The position numbers were made by a program, and so were the translations under genes. 6,129 nucleotides of DNA from Candidatus Levybacteria bacterium RIFCSPLOWO2_12_FULL_37_14 (GTDB taxonomy: Bacteria; Patescibacteriota; Microgenomatia; Levybacterales; UBA12049), in assembly GCA_001782645.1 (NCBI GenBank), contig MFPH01000028.1:1-6129 (forward strand), in the 5' to 3' direction. Below, piece by piece: positions 1 through 2,794 of this stretch (positions are counted from its first letter, which is position 1; every line of letters begins with the position of its first letter). Below the pieces are notes generated by a model. That model was given only the letters and a program-made list of their open reading frames with translations. It was not told the DNA's origin and searched no databases.

Positions 1-67
1 TAAAGGGTATCAGGAGAACACCTGTTATAAAAGCTGACAAAAGAACAAGTCCCAACAGCTGTGCCAT
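1..67 (-). CDS. mraY: Probable MraY (phospho-N-acetylmuramoyl-pentapeptide-transferase), N-terminal fragment, cut by window edge
   Basis: An open frame starts at the ATG at 67-65 and runs off the left edge after 22 codons, beginning MAQLLGLVLLSAFITGV and ending LLIPF. An in-frame TAG at 82-80 limits the start, and this is the only ATG after it. The residues form one hydrophobic transmembrane helix. Its pattern resembles, from memory, the first helix of MraY in CPR bacteria. MraY is the membrane enzyme that transfers phospho-MurNAc-pentapeptide to undecaprenyl phosphate, making lipid I. No Shine-Dalgarno sequence precedes the ATG, but a TATAAT lies exactly 6 bases upstream, so the mRNA may be leaderless. 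With so few residues, another membrane protein cannot be excluded: seeing a membrane N-terminus is secure, the family name is inference. Confidence 0.5.
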   Translation of the reverse strand, partial: MAQLLGLVLLSAFITGVLLIPF

Positions 68-73
68 CCAGAT

Positions 74-102
74 ATTATACTATCCTTGAAGTCGATATAC
101 AA
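74..102 (-). promoter_or_regulatory. Promoter of the mraY-like gene (leaderless type)
   Basis: Read on the minus strand, TATAAT occupies 79-74, a perfect -10 match. TTGTAT lies at 102-97, exactly 17 bp upstream, and matches the TTG half of the -35 consensus. The expected transcription start, about 7 bases after the -10, falls on the A of the ATG at 67. The -35 overlaps the stop codon region of the upstream exonuclease gene (stop at 106-104), so the downstream gene probably has its own promoter. Confidence 0.6.
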
Positions 103-103
103 A

Positions 104-733
104 TTAGCCTTGACGACCTAATGACGGGTCTTCAAAAGTCATTTTATTGTAGATTTTGCGGGTCAGCTCGACGTCTTTTTCACAATATTCACAAATCTCT
201 TTTATTCTTCCGTCTTTGTAGACCTTGGCGACGTCTTTTCCCTCAATTGATCCACCTTTGGATGAAGGAAGACTCAATACTTTGGCAAGAGTGTCTAGGC
301 TTATTTTGTCCTGCATGTCCCATTTGGCCCACTCACGCATGACATCATAAATTGGACTATTTCGATATCTGGCAAAATTTAATTCTCTGGTCGGCTTAAC
401 TCCCAAGACAACTGACCGCTGATAAATAAACCGCAGATCAAAATCCAGGATATTAAATCCGATGAATAAATCTATTTCCTTGGCAACTTCCCAAAAATCC
501 TGCAGGATTTTCTTTTCATCCCCGCAAAGAGTTTTGACCGGCCCATCATCAATTACATAAGATAAACAAGCAATTCTACCGAAAGCTCCATCCAAAGACG
601 TTTTGGCAATAAAGCTTTCAATTTCTTCTACCTTCTTCCCGTCATCAGCTCGCCTCCGATGAATCTCGTGCAAAATTGAATGCTTGTCTTTCTCCGCCGG
701 CAAAGTCTCAATATCAAAAAATAATTTCCTCAT
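104..733 (-). CDS. DnaQ/PolB-like 3'-5' exonuclease (ribonuclease H-like fold)
   Basis: This 209-residue protein carries the three motifs of DEDDy exonucleases. Exo I is FFDIET with D7 and E9, Exo II is GFNILDFD with N94 and D99, and Exo III is YCEKD with Y183 and D187. The family removes nucleotides from 3' ends using two metal ions. The layout, with an insert after Exo I (about residues 15-48) and a short C-terminus, resembles the stand-alone predicted exonucleases related to the family B polymerase proofreading domain, which have no polymerase part. It is probably cytoplasmic and acts in DNA repair or in nucleic acid turnover; the substrate cannot be read from the sequence. The ATG at 733-731 is used because an ATG at 740-738 is followed at once by TAA. 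No Shine-Dalgarno is visible. It lies 36 bp before the mraY-like start and 93 bp after the ArsR-like gene. Confidence 0.85.
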   Translation of the reverse strand: MRKLFFDIETLPAEKDKHSILHEIHRRRADDGKKVEEIESFIAKTSLDGAFGRIACLSYVIDDGPVKTLCGDEKKILQDFWEVAKEIDLFIGFNILDFDLRFIYQRSVVLGVKPTRELNFARYRNSPIYDVMREWAKWDMQDKISLDTLAKVLSLPSSKGGSIEGKDVAKVYKDGRIKEICEYCEKDVELTRKIYNKMTFEDPSLGRQG

Positions 734-747
734 ATTACATTATTTAT

Positions 748-753
748 AGTATA
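748..753 (-). promoter_or_regulatory. Possible -10 element of the exonuclease gene
   Basis: TATACT (5 of 6 to consensus) on the minus strand lies 14 bases before the ATG at 733, giving a leader of about 7 bases. The matching -35 region (TTTCAG at 776-771, 17-bp spacing) is poor. A second possible promoter further upstream lies in the repeat at 784-832 (TTGAGA at 812-807, TATATA at 787-782), which would give a leader of about 40 bases. Which one is used cannot be decided here. Confidence 0.35.
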
Positions 754-783
754 GATACAAATATTTGCTACTGAAACTTGCTA

Positions 784-832
784 TATACAACAAAACATCC
801 CTATATTCTCAAGTTTATAAGGATGTTCATTG
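784..832 (-). repeat. Direct repeat copy A, probable operator/promoter upstream of the exonuclease gene
   Basis: This ~49-bp element aligns without gaps to copy B at 1117-1165 with 39 of 49 identical positions, including the shared blocks ACTTGAGA and GGGATGTTTTGT. It begins inside the last codons and stop of the ArsR-like gene and extends into the gap before the exonuclease gene. Copy A also contains a perfect 7-bp inverted repeat, AACATCC (794-800) and GGATGTT (821-827), separated by 20 bp. On the minus strand TTGAGA (812-807) is followed after 19 bp by TATATA (787-782). The placement suggests a binding site for the regulator encoded between the two copies; binding itself is inference. Confidence 0.6.
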
Positions 833-1105
833 AGTATTCTGAAACTTTTTTAGAAAGTCAACGAATATTTTTCCGTAAGGAGATAGTGTGTGCTCGACAA
901 ATTTACCTCTATACTCTTTGTTTATGAGACCTGCCGTAACAAGTCTTCGGGTGTGTTCGCCTATTGTTTTCTCGTTTGCTTCGAGTTTTTCGACGATTGC
1001 CTCAAGAGTTATTTTCTTGTTACCGGCGATCAAAAGCAAAATGGCTATTCTGTAATGATTCGCCATACCCTTAAGATGTCTTTCCATTTGTTTTAAAGAT
1101 TTCAT
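827..1105 (-). CDS. ArsR-like winged-helix transcriptional regulator
   Basis: The 92-residue product, starting MKSLKQMERHLKGMANHYRI, has the ArsR/winged-helix plan. An N-terminal helix carries NHYRIAILLLIAGN, a helix-turn-helix covers roughly residues 33-60 (ITLEAIVEKLEANEKTIGEH, with TRRLVTAGLI following), a wing is near KEYRGKFVEHTLS, and a C-terminal helix (GKIFVDFLKKF) probably dimerises. From this start the protein has no cysteine, so it lacks the metal-sensing Cys box of classical ArsR/SmtB proteins and is not expected to sense metals that way. A TTG at 1126 would add seven residues, but it lies upstream of the predicted transcription start, so ATG 1105 is preferred. The gene is bracketed by two copies of a 49-bp repeat, which points to autoregulation and probably control of the downstream exonuclease. 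Target and signal are unknown. Confidence 0.8.
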   Translation of the reverse strand: MKSLKQMERHLKGMANHYRIAILLLIAGNKKITLEAIVEKLEANEKTIGEHTRRLVTAGLINKEYRGKFVEHTLSPYGKIFVDFLKKFQNTQ

Positions 1106-1114
1106 CTCATATTC

Positions 1115-1145
1115 ACTATAACACAAAACATCCCAACAATCTCAA
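1115..1145 (-). promoter_or_regulatory. Promoter of the ArsR-like gene
   Basis: On the minus strand TTGAGA (1145-1140, 5 of 6 to the -35 consensus) is followed after 19 bp by TATAGT (1120-1115). The -10 is preceded by TG plus one base (1123-1121), an extended -10. The expected start near 1108 leaves only about 3 bases before the ATG at 1105. The -35 and spacer lie inside repeat copy B, so a protein bound to the repeat would block or reshape this promoter. The 19-bp spacer is longer than the usual 17. Confidence 0.55.
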
Positions 1146-1165
1146 GTATTTAAGGGTATTTATTG
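1117..1165 (-). repeat. Direct repeat copy B, probable operator of the ArsR-like gene
   Basis: This is the second copy of the ~49-bp element seen at 784-832 (39 of 49 identical, same orientation, no gaps). It covers the -35 and spacer of the regulator's own promoter. The inverted arms are weaker than in copy A: AACATCC at 1127-1133 faces GGGTATT at 1154-1160, 5 of 7 complementary. The conservation of ACTTGAGA and GGGATGTTTTGT, while flanking DNA differs, supports a functional site. Confidence 0.6.
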
Positions 1166-1303
1166 TGAGCTCGGTTTAGATTGTGATTATGAATTGGGCC
1201 GAGCGGAGCGAGGCCTGAAAGTTTAATTTGAAAAACTCAGAAATCAAAATTTCCCAGCTAATGAAGCTAAATTGATTTAGTGTAATTTTACGATAATCAA
1301 TTT
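1166..1303. other. Non-coding stretch between the ArsR-like gene and the dpnI cassette
   Basis: No credible gene is seen here on either strand. It holds a GC-rich patch at 1196-1216, in which GGCC at 1197-1200 and GGCC at 1212-1215 flank the core GAGCGGAGCGA, and the AT-rich hairpin at 1269-1303. The GC-rich patch stands out strongly against the AT-rich surroundings. It could be a weak terminator or a small dispersed element, but no U-tract follows on either strand. Confidence 0.5.
1269..1303 (-). terminator. AT-rich hairpin just after the 52-aa gene, possible terminator or 3' end structure
   Basis: AAATTGATT (1269-1277) and AATCAATTT (1295-1303) form a perfect 9-bp inverted repeat around a 17-base loop. 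The loop itself contains GTAA (1282-1285) and TTAC (1288-1291). The structure begins immediately next to the stop codon at 1306-1304. There is no clear U-run right after it on the minus strand, so a classical intrinsic terminator is uncertain; it may instead stabilise the end of the message. Confidence 0.35.
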
Positions 1304-1462
1304 CTATTTTTGATCTGTTATGACAACTACTTTTTTATTTAAAAAATTTTCTAAATAAACGGGACCAACGATAAGAATACCGTCGGCCATTACCACTTTG
1401 GCAGACGCTCCATGTTCTTTCGCAATTTTTTCCAATTTTTTGATAAATGCTTTTATCGTCAT
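1304..1462 (-). CDS. Small hypothetical protein, 52 aa (third gene of the dpnI cassette)
   Basis: A complete short frame from the ATG at 1462-1460 to the TAG at 1306-1304 encodes 52 residues, starting MTIKAFIKKLEKIAKEHG. The N-terminal 17 residues form a lysine-rich amphipathic helix. The rest (AKVVMADGILIVGPVYLE and then KKVVVITDQ) alternates in the way of beta strands, so an alpha-plus-beta fold is likely. It is basic overall, with 9 Lys against 5 acidic residues. It lies 36 bp after the 61-aa gene on the same strand and is probably cotranscribed with dpnI. The nearest purine-rich stretch (AAGGAAG) is about 17 bases upstream, too far for a normal ribosome binding site. I do not recognise the family. 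The compact fold and regular codon phase make it a likely real gene. Confidence 0.6.
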   Translation of the reverse strand: MTIKAFIKKLEKIAKEHGASAKVVMADGILIVGPVYLENFLNKKVVVITDQK

Positions 1463-1472
1463 TAAATTTATA

Positions 1473-1486
1473 AAGGAATCTTCCTT
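1473..1486. repeat. Short inverted repeat in the gap between the two small genes
   Basis: AAGGAA (1473-1478) and TTCCTT (1481-1486) are perfect arms separated by two bases, 11 bases upstream of the 52-aa gene. It could be an operator or chance in AT-rich DNA. Confidence 0.3.
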
Positions 1487-1498
1487 ATTAAGAGATTC

Positions 1499-1684
1499 TT
1501 ATGGGAACAATTCTCTATCGATAGAACCTATTATCGAATTACGTATGTCTTCCCATAACATCTCATCGCATTCGATTGTGGCTAAAACTGATTGAATCTG
1601 TTCGTCTGATAAATCCCGCTCGCTAATGTCCTTAGAAACATTTCTTATTTCGTCTTCAGTAATAGTAAAAGATATTTGTCTCAT
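1499..1684 (-). CDS. Small acidic hypothetical protein, 61 aa (second gene of the dpnI cassette)
   Basis: The 61-residue product begins MRQISFTITEDEIRNVSKDI and contains LSDEQIQSVLATIECDEMLW and then EDIRNSIIGSIDREL. It has 15 Asp/Glu against 6 Lys/Arg, so it is strongly acidic (net about -9). A short N-terminal strand and two or three helices are expected, with no signal peptide or membrane segment. Its ATG at 1684-1682 lies 34 bp after the dpnI stop on the same strand, preceded closely by AGG (CAGGT-ATG), a weak ribosome site, so translation as part of a dpnI operon is plausible. I do not recognise the family. The acidity and linkage would suit a protein that binds or masks the endonuclease or mimics DNA, but nothing in the sequence proves this. 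The neighbouring 52-aa gene follows after 36 bp. Confidence 0.65.
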   Translation of the reverse strand: MRQISFTITEDEIRNVSKDISERDLSDEQIQSVLATIECDEMLWEDIRNSIIGSIDRELFP

Positions 1685-1686
1685 AC

Positions 1687-1701
1687 CTGATCTTTGATCA
1701 G
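1687..1701. promoter_or_regulatory. Palindrome made of two GATC sites between dpnI and the 61-aa gene
   Basis: CTGATC (1687-1692), TTT, GATCAG (1696-1701) form a perfect 6-bp inverted repeat with a 3-base centre, ending 2 bases before the ATG at 1684. It contains two GATC sequences, the core recognised by DpnI when adenine-methylated. It may be an operator, or in RNA a small hairpin close to the start codon that limits translation. Its function is inferred. Confidence 0.5.
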
Positions 1702-1718
1702 ATATTAAAGAAAGTCAA

Positions 1719-2387
1719 CTACGTAATCATATATTTCCCGCTGCCTAGGAATTGAAGATAATCTTTATCCCTCAGAATCTGCAATTGCTGACGAATTTTG
1801 TCCTTGATATGCTTGTTCCTAGGATGTTTTCTACTTAAAACGTTTTTAAAAGCATAAACATCATCGAGAATAAAATTATTGCTTGCTAATTTTTCGATAC
1901 AATTCATAATATCTAAAAGCCATCCTTTTGCGCCTATCTCTTTTTCTTCTCTCAAAAACAAAGTTCTCTTCCAACCTGCACGGCGCGCTGTTACTGCAAG
2001 CGGCTTCCTTTCTTCTATAATTTCTGGAACAAAAAAATGTTTTGGGATAACGAAAAAATTCAAAATAGAAAAGTTTATTAAATCGTAATTAAGCAAAAAG
2101 AAATTAGGATTGTTCGTGCTTTGTAGTCTGTCAATCATCGTTCGATAAGCACCATCAACTATTTTTGTACCAACAGCATCTTTTTTGCTTTTTAATTCAT
2201 AATCCTCCTTGCAGTTTGAGCAAAAAAAATCGGCAACAGGCATGTTGTTTCCATATTTGTCAATATCCAAATGCCCGCAATTTGGACAGTATACTTGTCT
2301 ATTAACCCAATCCTCTGTCAAAACCCTTATTTTTTGAGGAAAGCTCGTGTATCTATCGGCTAATTTTGTGTCAAAAAATAAATTCAT
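1719..2387 (-). CDS. dpnC: DpnI-like methyl-directed type IIM restriction endonuclease
   Basis: The 222-residue protein is clearly related to DpnI of Streptococcus pneumoniae, which cuts GATC only when the adenine is methylated. Shared features recalled from DpnI are QKIRVLTEDWVNRQVYCPNC near the N-terminus, the zinc-binding pairs C34/C37 and C56/C59, the PD-(D/E)xK active site D53, E64, K66 (VADFFC and ELKSK), the TARRAGW segment with W139, and a C-terminal winged helix ending in KIRQQLQILRDKDYLQFLGS. DpnI has 254 residues; here about 34 are missing between W139 and LFLR (143-146) with no frameshift. The enzyme would act in the cytoplasm against DNA from Dam-methylated phages or plasmids, and the host itself must lack GmATC methylation. 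No methyltransferase is present, as is normal for this type. Two small genes follow on the same strand. The ATG at 2387 fits the DpnI N-terminus and a TATAAT just upstream. Confidence 0.93.
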   Translation of the reverse strand: MNLFFDTKLADRYTSFPQKIRVLTEDWVNRQVYCPNCGHLDIDKYGNNMPVADFFCSNCKEDYELKSKKDAVGTKIVDGAYRTMIDRLQSTNNPNFFLLNYDLINFSILNFFVIPKHFFVPEIIEERKPLAVTARRAGWKRTLFLREEKEIGAKGWLLDIMNCIEKLASNNFILDDVYAFKNVLSRKHPRNKHIKDKIRQQLQILRDKDYLQFLGSGKYMIT

Positions 2388-2398
2388 TTGTTTAGTTT

Positions 2399-2404
2399 AT
2401 TATA
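2399..2404 (-). promoter_or_regulatory. -10 element of the dpnI cassette promoter
   Basis: A perfect TATAAT on the minus strand sits 11 bases upstream of the dpnI ATG, giving a leader of about 5 bases (start near 2392). No Shine-Dalgarno lies in that leader; the purine-rich AAAGGGGTGGAAAAGAG lies upstream of the -10, outside the predicted transcript. The -35 region (GTGAAA at 2427-2422) is poor, so an activator or an atypical sigma factor may help. Confidence 0.55.
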
Positions 2405-2431
2405 TTCTCTTTTCCACCCCTTTTCACTATG

Positions 2432-2448
2432 GTTCTGCGCGGCAGAAC
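2432..2448. repeat. 7-bp inverted repeat in the divergent gap between dpnI and the 88-aa gene
   Basis: GTTCTGC (2432-2438), GCG, GCAGAAC (2442-2448) is a perfect palindrome with a 3-base centre and is GC-rich compared with its surroundings. It lies 28 bp upstream of the dpnI -10 and next to the heptad array at 2450-2484. It could be an operator for one or both divergent genes or a small dispersed palindromic element. Confidence 0.5.
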
Positions 2449-2449
2449 A

Positions 2450-2484
2450 GTATTGAGTATTTTGTATTTCGTATTATGTATTAA
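2450..2484. repeat. Five tandem heptads GTATTNN
   Basis: Five consecutive 7-base units, GTATTGA, GTATTTT, GTATTTC, GTATTAT and GTATTAA, follow without interruption. GTATT is invariant and the last two bases vary. The array sits between the divergent starts of dpnI and the 88-aa gene and directly follows an inverted repeat. A fixed pentamer with variable spacer suggests either repeated protein-binding sites or a decayed simple repeat. Confidence 0.6.
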
Positions 2485-2513
2485 CGATTATATTGCTCAG
2501 GTGGAATTTTTGT

Positions 2514-2519
2514 GATAGT
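2514..2519 (+). promoter_or_regulatory. Possible extended -10 of the 88-aa gene
   Basis: TG, one base, then GATAGT (2514-2519) resembles an extended -10 and closely parallels the ArsR-like promoter (TGTTATAGTG there, TGTGATAGTG here). It lies 8 bases before the ATG at 2528, giving a leader of about 2 bases. No convincing -35 was seen. Confidence 0.35.
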
Positions 2520-2527
2520 GTAAGATT

Positions 2528-2794
2528 ATGAGTAAAAGTGTGAAAAAAAGTTTGACCAAAAAATCATTCGTAATTATTTTAGTCTTGAGCGTAATCGCAA
2601 CCTATGGAGCAGCATTTGTAGACGACTCCATTAACCTTGCTAAAAATCCAACTGGTTTACCCTTTGGTTTTGCATCTTTCAATTTTCTAGGTGCATCAAA
2701 TAACAATTTAATGCTTACTTTAGATATTATTTTTTGGTTTATTGTTATTTGGGTAATTTGGAAAGCGTTATTGAGACTTTTTAAGAAAAGATAA
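2528..2794 (+). CDS. Small two-helix membrane protein, unknown function (88 aa)
   Basis: The product begins MSKSVKKSLTKKSF, a lysine-rich tail, followed by a hydrophobic helix at about residues 13-31 (FVIILVLSVIATYGAAFVD). A loop with GLPFGFASFNFLG comes next, then a second helix at about 59-82 (NLMLTLDIIFWFIVIWVIWK), and a basic end LLRLFKKR. Both charged ends would be cytoplasmic, making a hairpin in the membrane with the loop outside. No ribosome binding site is visible at the ATG at 2528. The gene runs toward the lipase gene and overlaps its last 27 bp tail to tail. I do not recognise the family; it does not look like a shadow, because 240 bp of it overlap no other credible gene and the hydropathy is regular. 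Confidence 0.65.
   Translation: MSKSVKKSLTKKSFVIILVLSVIATYGAAFVDDSINLAKNPTGLPFGFASFNFLGASNNNLMLTLDIIFWFIVIWVIWKALLRLFKKR

Noticed and set aside
61..342. Plus-strand 93-codon frame starting with GTG
   Set aside because: It lies opposite the exonuclease and mraY genes, has an unnatural Trp/Cys/Phe-rich composition and no family motif.
1106..1126. TTG start giving a 99-aa version of the ArsR-like protein
   Set aside because: The TTG lies upstream of the predicted -10 and transcript start, and the added residues are not part of the winged-helix fold; ATG at 1105 fits better.
784..1165. The two 49-bp repeats as a mobile element or CRISPR-like pair around the ArsR-like gene
   Set aside because: There are only two copies, they overlap promoter positions and the gene end, and there are no terminal inverted repeats or transposase; an operator is the simpler reading.
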